Shown in pieces: positions 35,869 through 46,765 of a stretch of 64,000 nt of DNA. Under the pieces are notes generated by a model. The model saw only the letters and a program-made list of their open reading frames with translations. It was not told where the DNA came from and ran no database searches. The stretch is from contig NZ_JAFIBU010000001.1 in NCBI RefSeq assembly GCF_017833255.1, positions 744,001 to 808,000 on the forward strand, written 5' to 3'. Positions within the stretch are counted from its first letter, which is position 1, and every line of letters starts with the position of its first letter. Made by a program: the position numbers and the translations under genes. Source of the DNA: Paenibacillus sp. PvR098. Lineage in GTDB: Bacteria; Bacillota; Bacilli; Paenibacillales; NBRC-103111.

Positions 35869-37050
35869 ATGGGGAATCACGAGGTGTATTTGATAGACGG
35901 GGCTCGCACCGCCTTCGGGGATTTTGGAGGCTCCCTTAAGAATGTCTCTGCTATAGAACTTGCAGTAGAAAGCGCTAAGAGAGCGATGGAAAGGGCGAGT
36001 GTGGCTCCTGAAGAGATCGATCAGGTTATCCTCGGAAATGTCATTCAATCGAGTACGGACGCCATTTATATGGGGCGGCATGTTGGATTAAAATCGGGCG
36101 TGCCGGAGCATGTGCCAGGGTTGACGGTCAATCGCCTTTGTGGCTCGGGTTTACAGGCGATCGTGAATGCGGCGCAATCCATCATTCTCGGCGAATCCGA
36201 CTTGGCTCTAGCTGGCGGAGCGGAAAACATGAGTCAGGTGCCGCATGTCATTCGAGGCGCTCGGTGGGGCATTCCGCTAGGGAAAGCAACGATGGAAGAT
36301 TATTTGTGGGAGGCGCTCTACGATCCTTATGGCGATTGCACCATGGCGATGACAGCAGAAAACCTTGCCGTCCAATATGGTATCACGAGAGAAGAAGTGG
36401 ATGCCTTTGCCCTCCGCAGCCAAGAGAGAGCGATAACGGCAATCGAGAAGGGTATTTTTGCGGAGGAAATTGTACCGTTTACCGTCAAAGGACAGAAGGG
36501 CGATACGGTGGTGAATCTGGATGAGCATCCGCGGAAGACGACAATGGAGGCGCTGGCAAAGCTGCCGGCTCGTTTTACGAAGAAAGGAGTCGTCACAGCC
36601 GGCAATGCAAGCGGCATTAATGATGGCGCAGCCATGACGGTCATCGCATCGGAGGATGCCGTCAAAAGAAGTAACCTGAAACCAATCGCTCGCTTGGTAT
36701 CTTGGGGAATTGTCGGCGTGGAGCCGAAAATCATGGGCATCGGCCCGGTAGAAGCGATTCGACAAGCGCTTAATCGCGCGGGCATGTCTATACATGACCT
36801 GGATCTGATCGAAATCAATGAAGCCTTCGCGGCACAATACTTATCGTGCCAGAAGGAGCTCGGCTTCGATCCGGAACTTGGTAACGTGAACGGAGGGGCC
36901 GTCGCGTTAGGGCATCCGCTTGGGGCAAGCGGAGCGAGAATTACGCTGTCCCTTATGTACGAACTGCGGCGCAGAAACAAGAAATTCGGCGTATCGTCTC
37001 TTTGTATTGGCGGGGGGCAAGGCATCGCGGCGATTTGGGAACGAGTATGA
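35869..37050 (+). CDS. Acetyl-CoA acyltransferase (thiolase)
   Basis: A 393-residue thiolase of the degradative type. The nucleophile Cys91 is in NRLCGSGLQ, the catalytic His in GHPLGASGAR near residue 348, and the second Cys in CIGGGQG near residue 378. I start at ATG 35869 behind GGAGGAGGG, not at the earlier in-frame codon, which would run through the pseudogene. Last in the ketone-carboxylase operon, it would split a beta-ketoacyl-CoA such as benzoylacetyl-CoA into acyl-CoA and acetyl-CoA. Confidence 0.92.
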   Translation: MGNHEVYLIDGARTAFGDFGGSLKNVSAIELAVESAKRAMERASVAPEEIDQVILGNVIQSSTDAIYMGRHVGLKSGVPEHVPGLTVNRLCGSGLQAIVNAAQSIILGESDLALAGGAENMSQVPHVIRGARWGIPLGKATMEDYLWEALYDPYGDCTMAMTAENLAVQYGITREEVDAFALRSQERAITAIEKGIFAEEIVPFTVKGQKGDTVVNLDEHPRKTTMEALAKLPARFTKKGVVTAGNASGINDGAAMTVIASEDAVKRSNLKPIARLVSWGIVGVEPKIMGIGPVEAIRQALNRAGMSIHDLDLIEINEAFAAQYLSCQKELGFDPELGNVNGGAVALGHPLGASGARITLSLMYELRRRNKKFGVSSLCIGGGQGIAAIWERV

Positions 37051-37508
37051 GGCAGACCGTGTGGAGGAGGGGATGCGATAAATCCGGTAGAGTTGGGTGG
37101 TTACGAGGTATCGAGACTCTCTACTATGTTGTTTTACGAAGCCTCCGGCATGAGAGTACATCGGTCAATTAAACACATCATAACGAAGGAAAATGGCGTT
37201 GTACAATTGACGCAAAACATGGCTTTAAAAATCGTTTTTCCAAAGAGTCTATTTATACCCGTGGTGGGTAGAAATGGAAATTGGAAGGACGATTTTTTTG
37301 TATTATCCTTTAAACGACATAAGAAATTGCCATATAATCCCTTATGTATTATTATAAAGATGACATATTATGTTATATATTTATTGATCTTAAGTATAGA
37401 TTTATTACGAAATTGATAGTACATTCGTATGTATCGGTCATAAAAATTTATTATTTTGGTTAATAAAGATGTTTTTTGTAAAAATATTCGCTTTTTCGAC
37501 AATTCTTG

Positions 37509-37525
37509 TGTGAAAAAGGGTAACA
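37509..37525 (+). promoter_or_regulatory. GlnR/TnrA box
   Basis: TGTGA and TAACA are separated by seven bases, a perfect match to TGTNA-N7-TNACA. The box centre is about 50 bases upstream of the predicted start of transcription from the promoter at 37532, the position used for activation by TnrA/GlnR rather than repression. Confidence 0.75.
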
Positions 37526-37531
37526 TACGGA

Positions 37532-37560
37532 TTGACGTTTATAAAGATTGTTCGTATAAT
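37532..37560 (+). promoter_or_regulatory. Strong sigma-A promoter of gltBD
   Basis: TTGACG, a 17-base spacer and a perfect TATAAT predict a start near 37567. The leader to gltB is about 230 bases. Confidence 0.8.
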
Positions 37561-37799
37561 TTCCCTTATGACTTATTGAATGTGAAGGGAACTCACATCA
37601 TGACATTTTTAATTACATATCCTTAAGATTAGCTGCGGATTGAAACAAGAATGAAAGGCACATTTTGCTTATCTGAAGTCACTTTTTTTGATTTAAAAAA
37701 GCTATAAACGTCACCATAAGATGTTAATAACGTTTCTATGTAACAGATGAAGAGACAACTAGAGTAAAGGGCTAATTTTAGAAAGAAAGGTAAGTGAAT

Positions 37800-40700
37800 A
37801 TGACAATTAACGGAATTCCTAGTAAACAAGGCCTCTATGATCCCCGGTTCGAGCATGACGCGTGCGGAATCGGTTTTGTAGCCAATATCAAAGGCAAGCC
37901 TTCACACGAAATCATCAGACAGGCGCTTCAAGTTCTTTTAAATATTGATCACCGGGGCGGACAGGGCAGTGAAGCCAATACGGGCGACGGTGCAGGCATT
38001 TTGCTGCAGATTCCGCACAGCTTTTTTATCTCAGAGCTTGCCAAACAGCAGGTCCAGCTCCCTGAGGCAGGCAGTTACGGAGTGGGAATGGTTTTCCTTC
38101 CACAAGCTGAGAAGTTGAGAGCTGCCTGTGAGAACATCCTTGAAGGAATTATCCGTGAAGAGGGCCAAGAGCTGCTTGCATGGAGAACTGTTCCTGTAAA
38201 TAACTCCACATTGGGCGACTCCGCAGTTTCATCTGAGCCATATGTGAAGCAAATTTTTATAGGCCGAAGCTCAGATATCAAGGATGAGATGGCTTTTGAA
38301 CGTAAGCTTTTCGTGATCCGAAAATTAGCTGAGCATGCCATTGCAAAAATGGAAGGCGCTGAGTCGTTTTATTTCCCTTCCTTTTCATCCAGGACCATCG
38401 TTTATAAAGGCATGTTGACGCCAGAACAAGTAGACGCTTACTATTTGGAGCTTCAGGATCCGGCGATGGAAACGGCGATGGCACTCGTGCACTCCCGTTT
38501 CTCGACAAATACGTTCCCGAGCTGGGAACGGGCGCATCCCTACCGTTATGTGATTCATAACGGCGAAATCAATACGCTGCGTGGTAATGTCAATTGGATG
38601 CATGCCCGCCAGGCGATGTTCAACACCGATCTGTTTGGTGACGACATTTCCCGAATCCTTCCTATCATGCAAACGGACGGTTCGGACTCCCAGATTTTCG
38701 ACAACAGTCTGGAATTTTTGTCTCTTTCCGGACGCAGCCTGCCACATGCTGCTATGATGATGATTCCCGAACCATGGGCGAAGCATGAGACGATGGACGC
38801 TGACAAGAAAGCCTTCTATGAATATCACAGCACGCTGATGGAGCCATGGGACGGCCCGGCGGCGATCTCCTTTACGGATGGTCGTATCATCGGTGCCTTG
38901 CTTGACCGTAACGGACTGCGACCTGCTCGCTATTACGTGACCAGCGACGATCTGATCGTTCTGTCTTCCGAAGCGGGAGTTCTGGATATTGAACCGGAGA
39001 GGATCGTGTTGAAGGAACGGCTGCACCCGGGCAAGATGCTTTTAGTGGACACGGTACAGGGTCGGATCGTTCCGGATGAGGAAGTAAAACGGAATATCAT
39101 AAACGAACAACCCTATCGCAAGTGGGTTGAAGATAATTTGATTTCCGTTGAAGAGCTGCCGGCTTATGAAACACCGATAACGGACAAGGCTACTCTCGCC
39201 CAACGCCAGCTGGCTTTCGGCTATACATTTGAGCATATACGTAAGATCATCGAGCCGATGAGCAAAAACGGTGTTGATCCGGTAGGATCAATGGGCTACG
39301 ATTCTCCGCTCGCCGTGTTGTCAGAGCGTTCTCAATTGCTTTACAGCTATTTCAAGCAGCTGTTCGCACAGGTAACCAACCCGCCGATCGACTCCAACTT
39401 CGAGGAGATCATCACTTCTCAAGGCACGACGATTGGTGCCGAAGGCAATTTGATCGATCCGAAGCCTGAAAGCTGCCGCCAAATACGTCTGCACGCTCCG
39501 ATCATTACGAATGAAGAGCTGGCTAAACTGCGCCACATTAATCGCGAAGGCTTCAAAACCATAACCTTGGACACGGTATTTCCTGCTCTGGATGGCGGCG
39601 CCGGTCTGGAGAAGGCGATGAAACAGCTATACGCTGATGCGGACGCGGCCATTAGAGACGGAGCAACGCTGCTTATCTTGTCCGACCGGGCAGTGAATGA
39701 AAAGCTTGCACCCATTCCGGCGCTGCTGGCCACTTCCGGCTTGCATCACCACTTGATCCGCAGCGGAAGCCGCACACGCGTCTCCTTGCTAGTGGAGTCG
39801 GGTGAACCTCGGGAAGTGCATCATTTTGCCTTGCTTATTGGTTACGGAGCTGCTGCGATCAACCCTTACCTGGTCTTTGAAACCGTTGATGAGATGATTG
39901 AAGAAGGCATTCTCGAGAACCTGTCTTACGAGAAAGGCGTTTATCATTATGTAAAGGCAGCCACCAAAGGCGTTGTCAAAGTTCTTGCCAAAATGGGGAT
40001 TTCCACTATTCAAAGCTACCGGGGAGCTCAAATATTCGAAGCGGTTGGTTTGAACCAAGATTTCATTAATAAATACTTCACCTGGACTTATACACCTATC
40101 GAAGGCATCGGGCTGGAAGAAGTGGCTTTAGAAGCTACGATCCGCCACAGCCAGGCATACTCCAATCAGGATCCTGTGCTGGATTCGGGCGGTGAGCTGC
40201 AGTGGCGTCGTGACGGGGAAGAACATTTGTACAACCCGGAAACGATTCACGCTCTGCAAACCGCTGTTCGCAACAACGATTATGACGCGTACCGCAAGTT
40301 TGTAAGATTGGTAAATCGAGAGCATGAAAAGCAAGCAACACTGCGTGGATTGCTCAAGCTTCGTAAAGATCACAAGCCGGTTCCTATAAATGAAGTGGAA
40401 AGTGTGGAATCGATTCTCAAACGGTTCAAAACAGGTGCGATGTCCTTTGGGTCGATCTCCAAAGAAGCGCATGAGGCGCTAGCAATCGCGATGAATCGTA
40501 TCAACGGCAAAAGCAATACCGGTGAAGGCGGCGAGCATCCGGAGCGTTACATTCCGGACGAGAATGGCGATTTCCGCCGTAGTGCAATTAAGCAGGTAGC
40601 TTCGGGAAGATTCGGAGTGACGAGCAATTACTTGGTTCATGCCGATGAAATCCAGATCAAGATGGCGCAAGGTGCGAAGCCGGGCGAAGGCGGACAGCTG

Positions 40701-42380
40701 CCGGGCACAAAAGTGTATCCTTGGGTCGCCGAAGTACGCGGCGTAACGCCGGGTGTAGGCTTGATCTCTCCTCCTCCGCATCACGATATTTACTCGATCG
40801 AGGATTTGGCAGAGCTGATTCATGATCTGAAGAACGCCAACCCTAAGGCCCGGATCAGCGTGAAACTGGTTTCCGAAGTCGGGGTCGGCACGATCGCCGC
40901 AGGGGTCGCTAAAGGTAAGGCTGACCTGATCCTGATCAGCGGCTACGACGGGGGTACAGGCGCTTCACCACAAACATCAATCCGCCATGCCGGATTGCCT
41001 TGGGAGCTGGGTTTGGCCGAAACGCATCAGACACTGATGCTTAACAACCTTAGAAGCCGAGTGATGCTTGAGACGGATGGCAAGATGATGACTGGGCGTG
41101 ATGTGATCATCGCCGCTCTACTGGGTGCCGAAGAGTACGGTTTTTCTACGACGCCGCTCATTGCTCTTGGCTGTATCATGATGAGAGTGTGTCATTTGGA
41201 CACTTGCCCGGTTGGCGTTGCGACGCAAAACCCGGAACTGAGAAAAAACTTTACCGGGGAACCGGAGCATGTTATAAACTTTATGCGTTTCGTCGCAATG
41301 GATGTCCGCGAATTGATGGCCGAATACGGCTTCCTCACGTTGAATGAGATGATCGGCCGCACAGAGTACCTGGAATCGTCCGACTTGTCCGGACATTGGA
41401 AAGCCAAGAATCTCGACCTGTCTCCGCTGCTGCATAAACCGGAAGTAGGCGAGGACATTGGAAGATTTAAACAAATGGAGCAGGATCACGGGCTCGACAA
41501 ATCACTTGATATGCAGAAGCTCCTTAACATCGCCAAACCGGCGCTGGAAAAAGGGGATCGAGTGCATGCCATCCTGCCAATCCGCAATACGAACCGCGTT
41601 ACCGGAACGATTCTTGGCAGCGAAGTTACTCGCCAATTCGGGGCGGAAGGGCTGCCGCACGATATGATCCGTCTTCACTTCAGAGGTTCTGCGGGTCAAA
41701 GCTTCGGCGCTTTCGTGCCGAAAGGAATTACCCTATCGCTCGAAGGCGATGCCAATGACTATGTCGGTAAAGGACTTTCCGGCGGAAAGCTCATTGTTTT
41801 CCCTTCGGAACAGTCGTCTTTCATCGCAGAAGAAAACATCATCATCGGCAACGTGGCTTTGTATGGAGCGACGGGAGGAGAAGCTTACATCCGCGGTAGA
41901 GCAGGAGAACGCTTCTGCGTGCGGAATTCGGGCGTACGTACGGTTGTCGAAGGTGTAGGGGATCATGGTTGCGAATATATGACCGGAGGTCGCGTGGTCG
42001 TACTCGGGCCAACAGGACGCAATTTCGCGGCAGGGATGTCTGGCGGAACGGCATATGTCCTCGATGAGGATGGTACCTTTGCCTCCCGCTGCAACAAAGA
42101 TATGGTGCACCTAGAGACTGTTGAAGAAACGTTCGAGATCAATGAACTGAAAGGCATGATCCAGCATCATGCTACGTTTACGGATAGTGCTGTGGCGCAC
42201 CGTGTGCTGACTGCGTGGGATGAATACATTTGGAAATTCGTAAAAGTCATTCCGAAGGACTACAAGCGAATGTTTAACTCCATCGAAAAGATGAAGAGGT
42301 CCGGGCTTAGTCAGTCGGAAGCTGTAATGGTTGCTTTTGAAGAGAACAGAAAAGATTTGGCCCGTGTTGGCGGAAACTAA
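37800..42380 (+). CDS. gltB: Glutamate synthase large subunit
   Basis: A 1526-residue NADPH-GOGAT large subunit (called gltA in Bacillus), which transfers the amide of glutamine to 2-oxoglutarate. A short propeptide ends before Cys22 (HDACGIGF), the glutaminase nucleophile after processing. The glutaminase domain runs to about residue 420. The FMN-binding synthase domain follows, with EGGEHPERY near residue 905, a [3Fe-4S] site (C-x5-C-x4-C around [12 protein letters not shown]) near residue 1125, and a GXGXG beta-helix domain at the C-terminus. ATG 37800 follows AGAAAGG. The usual length is about 1500. Confidence 0.97.
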   Translation: MTINGIPSKQGLYDPRFEHDACGIGFVANIKGKPSHEIIRQALQVLLNIDHRGGQGSEANTGDGAGILLQIPHSFFISELAKQQVQLPEAGSYGVGMVFLPQAEKLRAACENILEGIIREEGQELLAWRTVPVNNSTLGDSAVSSEPYVKQIFIGRSSDIKDEMAFERKLFVIRKLAEHAIAKMEGAESFYFPSFSSRTIVYKGMLTPEQVDAYYLELQDPAMETAMALVHSRFSTNTFPSWERAHPYRYVIHNGEINTLRGNVNWMHARQAMFNTDLFGDDISRILPIMQTDGSDSQIFDNSLEFLSLSGRSLPHAAMMMIPEPWAKHETMDADKKAFYEYHSTLMEPWDGPAAISFTDGRIIGALLDRNGLRPARYYVTSDDLIVLSSEAGVLDIEPERIVLKERLHPGKMLLVDTVQGRIVPDEEVKRNIINEQPYRKWVEDNLISVEELPAYETPITDKATLAQRQLAFGYTFEHIRKIIEPMSKNGVDPVGSMGYDSPLAVLSERSQLLYSYFKQLFAQVTNPPIDSNFEEIITSQGTTIGAEGNLIDPKPESCRQIRLHAPIITNEELAKLRHINREGFKTITLDTVFPALDGGAGLEKAMKQLYADADAAIRDGATLLILSDRAVNEKLAPIPALLATSGLHHHLIRSGSRTRVSLLVESGEPREVHHFALLIGYGAAAINPYLVFETVDEMIEEGILENLSYEKGVYHYVKAATKGVVKVLAKMGISTIQSYRGAQIFEAVGLNQDFINKYFTWTYTPIEGIGLEEVALEATIRHSQAYSNQDPVLDSGGELQWRRDGEEHLYNPETIHALQTAVRNNDYDAYRKFVRLVNREHEKQATLRGLLKLRKDHKPVPINEVESVESILKRFKTGAMSFGSISKEAHEALAIAMNRINGKSNTGEGGEHPERYIPDENGDFRRSAIKQVASGRFGVTSNYLVHADEIQIKMAQGAKPGEGGQLPGTKVYPWVAEVRGVTPGVGLISPPPHHDIYSIEDLAELIHDLKNANPKARISVKLVSEVGVGTIAAGVAKGKADLILISGYDGGTGASPQTSIRHAGLPWELGLAETHQTLMLNNLRSRVMLETDGKMMTGRDVIIAALLGAEEYGFSTTPLIALGCIMMRVCHLDTCPVGVATQNPELRKNFTGEPEHVINFMRFVAMDVRELMAEYGFLTLNEMIGRTEYLESSDLSGHWKAKNLDLSPLLHKPEVGEDIGRFKQMEQDHGLDKSLDMQKLLNIAKPALEKGDRVHAILPIRNTNRVTGTILGSEVTRQFGAEGLPHDMIRLHFRGSAGQSFGAFVPKGITLSLEGDANDYVGKGLSGGKLIVFPSEQSSFIAEENIIIGNVALYGATGGEAYIRGRAGERFCVRNSGVRTVVEGVGDHGCEYMTGGRVVVLGPTGRNFAAGMSGGTAYVLDEDGTFASRCNKDMVHLETVEETFEINELKGMIQHHATFTDSAVAHRVLTAWDEYIWKFVKVIPKDYKRMFNSIEKMKRSGLSQSEAVMVAFEENRKDLARVGGN

Positions 42381-42417
42381 CTACGGCTAAGCATAAGGAT
42401 GGATGGAGGGCAGCAAA

Positions 42418-43902
42418 ATGGGTAAGCCAACCGGATTTATGGAACATGTGCGGGAAGACTCGAGAGAGCGACAGCCCCTTGAGCGGGTAAAAGACTGGAA
42501 GGAATTCTACATCAAGCTTCCGGAAGAGCAATTACGCTTGCAAGGAGCTCGCTGCATGGATTGCGGCATTCCTTACTGTCATACCGGCAAAAATATGAGC
42601 GGCAGCGTCTCCGGCTGCCCGGTGAACAACCTCATTCCCGAGTGGAATGATCTCGTATACCGCGGACGCTGGAGAGAAGCGTTGGATCGTTTGCATAAAA
42701 CAAATAATTTTCCTGAATTCACAGGGCGGGTCTGTCCCGCTCCGTGTGAGGGATCCTGCACGGTCGGCTTAATCGGTGACGCCGTCTCGATCAAGAGCAT
42801 CGAGCAGGCCATCATCGACAAAGGTTTTGAGGAAGGCTGGGTCGTAGCTGAACCGCCTGCGATTCGTACGGGGAAGAAAGTGGCCGTCGTCGGCTCCGGA
42901 CCAGCTGGTCTCGCAGCAGCGGCGCAGCTTAACAAAGCAGGCCACACCGTTACCGTCTATGAGCGCTCTGACCGTATCGGCGGACTGCTGATGTACGGTA
43001 TACCTGCGATGAAGCTGGAGAAGCATATCATCCAGCGCCGGGTGGATTTGCTTGCGGCTGAGGGTGTCCAGTTCGTAACGAATACCGAAGTCGGCAAGGA
43101 CATTTCTGTCGATACTCTGAAGGCTGAATTCGATGCGATCGTATTGTGCGGCGGAGCTACACGTCCCAGGGAACTTCAAGTAGAGGGTCGCGAGCTGAAA
43201 GGGGTCTATCCGGCGATGGAATTCCTGAGCTTGAACACGAAGAGCTTACTGGATTCGAACCATCAGGACGGCCAATTTATTAATGCCGAAGGGAAAGACG
43301 TCATCGTCATCGGTGGAGGCGATACGGGTACGGACTGTGTTGCCACATCCGTGCGCCACAAGGCTAACAGCGTAACGCAGTTCCAGCACCGTGCGAAGCC
43401 TCCTGAAAAGCGTGCGGTAAATAATCCATGGCCGGAATGGCCAAAGGTGTTCACGGTTGAATACGGCCACAAAGAAGCGGCTGCCGTACATGGCGAAGAT
43501 CCGCGACGGTTTCTCATCACCACCAAGAAATTGGTGGGTGACGAGAACGGTAACGTTAAGGAGCTTCACACCGCCATTATCGAATGGCAGGAAGACAGCG
43601 AAGGCAACTTTGTCGCGGTGGAGGTGCCTGGCAGCCAAAAGGTGTATCCCGCACAACTTGTACTGCTGGCAATGGGCTTCGCAGGGCCGGAAGGCGATCT
43701 GCTAGACCAACTGGGTGTAGAACGCGACAACCGTTCAAACGCGAAGGCCGATTATGGTAAGTACCGTACGAATGTTGATAAAGTATTTGCCGCCGGTGAC
43801 ATGCGCCGTGGGCAAAGCTTGATCGTTTGGGCTATCAACGAAGGTCGGGAAGCGGCGAGAGAAATAGATCGTTATTTGATGGGCAGCACTTTGCTGCCAT
43901 AA
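42418..43902 (+). CDS. gltD: Glutamate synthase small subunit
   Basis: The 494-residue FAD/Fe-S subunit (gltB in Bacillus) that passes NADPH electrons to the large subunit. N-terminal Cys clusters [10 protein letters not shown] near residue 42 and CPAPCEGSC near residue 104 bind [4Fe-4S] centres. The FAD motif [12 protein letters not shown] lies near residue 158 and the NADPH motif [12 protein letters not shown] near residue 298. ATG 42418 is chosen because GGAGGG lies eight bases before it. It is 38 bases after gltB and is closed by the terminator at 43905. Confidence 0.96.
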   Translation: MGKPTGFMEHVREDSRERQPLERVKDWKEFYIKLPEEQLRLQGARCMDCGIPYCHTGKNMSGSVSGCPVNNLIPEWNDLVYRGRWREALDRLHKTNNFPEFTGRVCPAPCEGSCTVGLIGDAVSIKSIEQAIIDKGFEEGWVVAEPPAIRTGKKVAVVGSGPAGLAAAAQLNKAGHTVTVYERSDRIGGLLMYGIPAMKLEKHIIQRRVDLLAAEGVQFVTNTEVGKDISVDTLKAEFDAIVLCGGATRPRELQVEGRELKGVYPAMEFLSLNTKSLLDSNHQDGQFINAEGKDVIVIGGGDTGTDCVATSVRHKANSVTQFQHRAKPPEKRAVNNPWPEWPKVFTVEYGHKEAAAVHGEDPRRFLITTKKLVGDENGNVKELHTAIIEWQEDSEGNFVAVEVPGSQKVYPAQLVLLAMGFAGPEGDLLDQLGVERDNRSNAKADYGKYRTNVDKVFAAGDMRRGQSLIVWAINEGREAAREIDRYLMGSTLLP

Positions 43903-43904
43903 CG

Positions 43905-43948
43905 AATAAAGCTTCGGCAACTTAGTTGCCGAAGCTTTATTGTTTTTG
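43905..43948 (+). terminator. Rho-independent terminator of gltBD
   Basis: A 17-bp perfect stem (AATAAAGCTTCGGCAAC with its complement) with loop TTA is followed by a T-rich tail. The rest of the 448-base gap to 44350 holds no gene I can support. Confidence 0.92.
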
Positions 43949-44349
43949 CACGTACAAAAGCCCTGTTAAGTCCAACGGGCAGATCCTCCAAGCCTGATTA
44001 CCCATTTCCTGTTGATGAGATGAATCATTTCCTCGAGAACAGCCAGTGAACACAACGACGCCAGAAAGGGAACGTAGATTATCAGTGAGCCGAAGGTGGA
44101 ATGCCGAATGACGATCGTGCGGCGGGAAATGTTCGTTTCAACCAAGGTCATCATGCTAATCTCATACCTAATGATTAATGAAGCAGGATTATTAGGTTAT
44201 TTGTAGAATAATCAACGTTGCTGCACGAATATAGTAGTTCGACAGTAAGTTTAAGGGGATTGAAGATATACGACATCACTTGAAGGTGTGCAAGCATTAT
44301 AGAGACGAGACTACCTATTGTTTGCTAACCAAGGGAAAGGAAGAGCATC

Positions 44350-45501
44350 ATGACATCAGCAAGGGAAAATAATGAAACCCTACTATTTACTAGAGTGGAC
44401 AAGAATACGAAATCACTTCCTGTGTCATTTGAAGATTGGGTACAGAAGGCAAAGGACATTTTGGCAGATGGACCGTTTGATTATATCGTTGGCGGGGCTG
44501 GAGCGGAGGAGACGTTGGCAGCCAACGTTAAGGCGTTTTCTCGCTGGGCCATTGTACCACGGATGATGCGGGATGTATCCAAACGTTCGGTGCAAATCAC
44601 GCTTTTTGATGAACAGCTGCGTGCTCCGGTTTTATTGGCGCCAGTCGGCATGCAAGCCATTGCTCATCCGGATGGCGAGCTTGCGACAGCCAAGGCAGCT
44701 GCGGCAGCAGGAGTGCCTCTTATAGTCAGCACGGTTTCCTCTTATTCGTTAGAACAGATTGCACAATCGATGGGAGAAGCTCCCCGTTGGTTCCAGCTCT
44801 ACTGGTCCAATGATCGTGAAGTGTCCGCAAGCATGGTAAATCGGGCGGAAGCAGCAGGTTACTCAGCGATTGTACTAACGGTAGACACGATCATGCAAGG
44901 TTGGAAACGCCGAGATTTGCGTAATGGGTATTCTCCGCTTCGGGAAGGTAAGGGGCTGGCTAACTATATTCAGGACCCTGTGTTTTGCTCGCGTTTGTCA
45001 GAAGTCACCCCAGAGAAAGCAGTTGAAGAAATTTTTCGGAGTATCTATCATCCGGCATTGAACTGGGCCGACATTGCTTTTTTGCGTAAGCATACGCGCC
45101 TTCCGATTTTGTTAAAAGGCATACTTCATCCGGAAGATGCAAAGCTTGCTCTGGAGCATGGCGTAGACGGTATCATTGTATCCAATCACGGCGGCCGCCA
45201 GCTTGATGGGGCTATCTCTGCCTTGGATGCATTGCCTCGGATCGCAGAAGTGGTGACTGGACGGATTCCTGTTCTATTGGATAGCGGCGTTCGCACGGGC
45301 TCTGACGTTGTAAAAGCGATTGCTTTGGGGGCAAATGCAGTCTTGATCGGCCGTCCGTTCATGCTAGGCTTGGCGGTTGCGGGGGAACAAGGCGTTGCAA
45401 GCGTGCTGGACACTGTGTTGGGTGAACTGGATGTATCCATGGCTCTTTCCGGCAGTAATACCATTGCAGACTTGGATCAAAGGATTCTCACTCGCGTGTA
45501 A
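44350..45501 (+). CDS. FMN-dependent 2-hydroxy-acid oxidase (lactate 2-monooxygenase/oxidase type)
   Basis: A 383-residue member of the FMN-dependent alpha-hydroxy-acid dehydrogenase family. Motifs are YIVGGAGAEETLAAN near residue 38, LAPVGMQAIAHPDGE near residue 96, the active-site SNHGGRQLDGA near residue 276 with the catalytic His, and the FMN-phosphate loops DSGVRTGSDVVKA and LIGRPF. It oxidises L-lactate or a similar acid. The length and the missing membrane loop favour a soluble oxidase or monooxygenase over LldD. ATG 44350 follows AAGGGAAAGGAAG. It is monocistronic. Confidence 0.9.
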   Translation: MTSARENNETLLFTRVDKNTKSLPVSFEDWVQKAKDILADGPFDYIVGGAGAEETLAANVKAFSRWAIVPRMMRDVSKRSVQITLFDEQLRAPVLLAPVGMQAIAHPDGELATAKAAAAAGVPLIVSTVSSYSLEQIAQSMGEAPRWFQLYWSNDREVSASMVNRAEAAGYSAIVLTVDTIMQGWKRRDLRNGYSPLREGKGLANYIQDPVFCSRLSEVTPEKAVEEIFRSIYHPALNWADIAFLRKHTRLPILLKGILHPEDAKLALEHGVDGIIVSNHGGRQLDGAISALDALPRIAEVVTGRIPVLLDSGVRTGSDVVKAIALGANAVLIGRPFMLGLAVAGEQGVASVLDTVLGELDVSMALSGSNTIADLDQRILTRV

Positions 45502-45580
45502 GAAGATTGCCGTGAGGCTTATTGGCGATGGATGATCTTCAAGATAGCGCTCAGAACGGGAACATAACATTATGATTAAC

Positions 45581-45610
45581 AGAAACTTCCACAACATGGA
45601 GGTTTCTTTG
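45581..45610 (+). terminator. Terminator of the hydroxy-acid oxidase gene
   Basis: An 11-bp stem (AGAAACTTCCA / TGGAGGTTTCT, one G-U pair) with a five-base loop and short T-run. Confidence 0.75.
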
Positions 45611-45639
45611 TTGTGTAAATTTTCCAATCAATTCGGTTT

Positions 45640-45740
45640 TCTAAAATCCAATCGTTAAGGCAGAAAGCCGCAAAATTACGACAATGCCGTTGGACTCACT
45701 GTTATTGCCGCCCATTCTACTTAGAGACTGTAGGCGGATA
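45640..45740. other. Structured intergenic block of unknown nature
   Basis: Between two terminators lies about 100 bases with several self-complementary segments, for instance CCGCC/GGCGG with CTAC/GTAG nested inside at 45709-45738, and GGCAGAAAGCC just upstream. No open frame of note. It looks like a small dispersed repeat or an RNA remnant. Confidence 0.3.
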
Positions 45741-45745
45741 TCAAA

Positions 45746-45783
45746 AAGCCACTTACAGCTCCCTAATGTGGTGTAAGTGGCTT
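45746..45783 (-). terminator. Terminator of the esterase gene
   Basis: A 12-bp perfect stem (AAGCCACTTACA / TGTAAGTGGCTT) with a 14-base loop is followed by TTT on the minus strand. Confidence 0.75.
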
Positions 45784-45820
45784 AAGCCATGCCATTGGTA
45801 ATGGTACGGAATCGTTCTGT

Positions 45821-46765
45821 TCAGATTTCCTTCAGCCAGGCGTTCGCCAACGCCATCGCGCCTCTCGCAGCGGCGGTTTCGGCCAGCGCATTCAGCATGA
45901 CGAAGTCGTGGATGATGCCTTGAAAGCGTGCTGCCGTCACGCGCACGCCGGCTTCGCGGAGCTTGTTGGCATAGGCTTCTCCCTCATCACGCAGGACATC
46001 GGCTTCGCCGGTAATGACGAGCGCCTCCGGCAGCCCCTTTAGCTGTTCGGTCGAGGCGCGGAGCGGCGACGCCGTGATCTGGGCCCGTTCCTCGGGGTCG
46101 GTCGTGTACTGGTCCCAGAACCATTGCATCCCTTCTCGGCTCAGGAAATAACCTTTTGCGAACTGCTTGTAGGAATCCGTATCGAACGAGGCGTCCGTTA
46201 CCGGATAGAACAGCAGCTGCTTATGGATGGCGGGGCCTCCGCGATCCTTGGCCATCAGCGTGACGGCAGCGGTCATGTTGCCGCCAACGCTGTCTCCGCC
46301 GACCGTCAGCCTGGAAGGATCGGCGCCAATCTCCCTGCCGCTCTCAGCGACCCACTTGACGACGGCATAGATCTCCTCAATCGCAGTTGGATATTTGTTC
46401 TCCGGGGAAAGGCTGTAATTCGGAAACACGACCACGGATTGCGATCCCACAGCCAGCTCGCGGATCAGCCGGTCATGGGTGTGCGCATTGCCGAATACCC
46501 AGCCGGCACCATGGATATAGACGATAACGGGCAGCAGCGCCGGGGCGTTCTTCGGCTTCAGGATCGTTACCGACACATCTCCGTTTGGTCCGCCCGGTAT
46601 CGTACGCTCCTCGAGTTCAACGTCCGGCTTTGTGACAGGGCTCGACTGTACCTCATCCACTTTCTCTCGGCCTTTCTCGGGTCCCAGATCGTACAGGTAC
46701 GGTGGATTTGCCGTGGCTTCCACGAATTTTTGCGCTTCGGGCTCCAGCTTTACTTCATTCGGCAT
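45821..46765 (-). CDS. Alpha/beta hydrolase, HSL-family esterase
   Basis: A 314-residue carboxylesterase of the hormone-sensitive-lipase group. The oxyanion motif HGAGW is at residues 85-89 and the nucleophile elbow GDSVGG puts Ser at residue 159. The catalytic Asp lies in the VITGEADVLRDEG region near 252 and the His in GIIHDF near 283. No signal peptide is present, so it is intracellular. ATG 46765 follows GAAAGGAG. Codons are more G/C-rich than in the neighbours, possibly a sign of acquisition. Confidence 0.92.
   Translation of the reverse strand: MPNEVKLEPEAQKFVEATANPPYLYDLGPEKGREKVDEVQSSPVTKPDVELEERTIPGGPNGDVSVTILKPKNAPALLPVIVYIHGAGWVFGNAHTHDRLIRELAVGSQSVVVFPNYSLSPENKYPTAIEEIYAVVKWVAESGREIGADPSRLTVGGDSVGGNMTAAVTLMAKDRGGPAIHKQLLFYPVTDASFDTDSYKQFAKGYFLSREGMQWFWDQYTTDPEERAQITASPLRASTEQLKGLPEALVITGEADVLRDEGEAYANKLREAGVRVTAARFQGIIHDFVMLNALAETAAARGAMALANAWLKEI

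Larger units (their letters stand above)
37051..37799 (+). other. Gene-poor A/T-rich spacer before gltB
   Basis: I see no supported gene here. The first 50 bases carry a good RBS (GGAGGAGGGG) before ATG CGA TAA, which looks like the start of a lost gene. The rest is A/T-rich and contains the GlnR/TnrA box, the sigma-A promoter and a roughly 230-base gltB leader. Confidence 0.6.

Noticed and set aside
37093-37416. 107-codon open frame after the thiolase
   Set aside because: No start with a ribosome site, A/T-rich low-complexity end, no family resemblance.
43966-44154. 62-codon minus-strand open frame between gltD and the hydroxy-acid oxidase
   Set aside because: It has a hydrophobic stretch but only a very weak ribosome site, no terminator of its own and no recognisable family.
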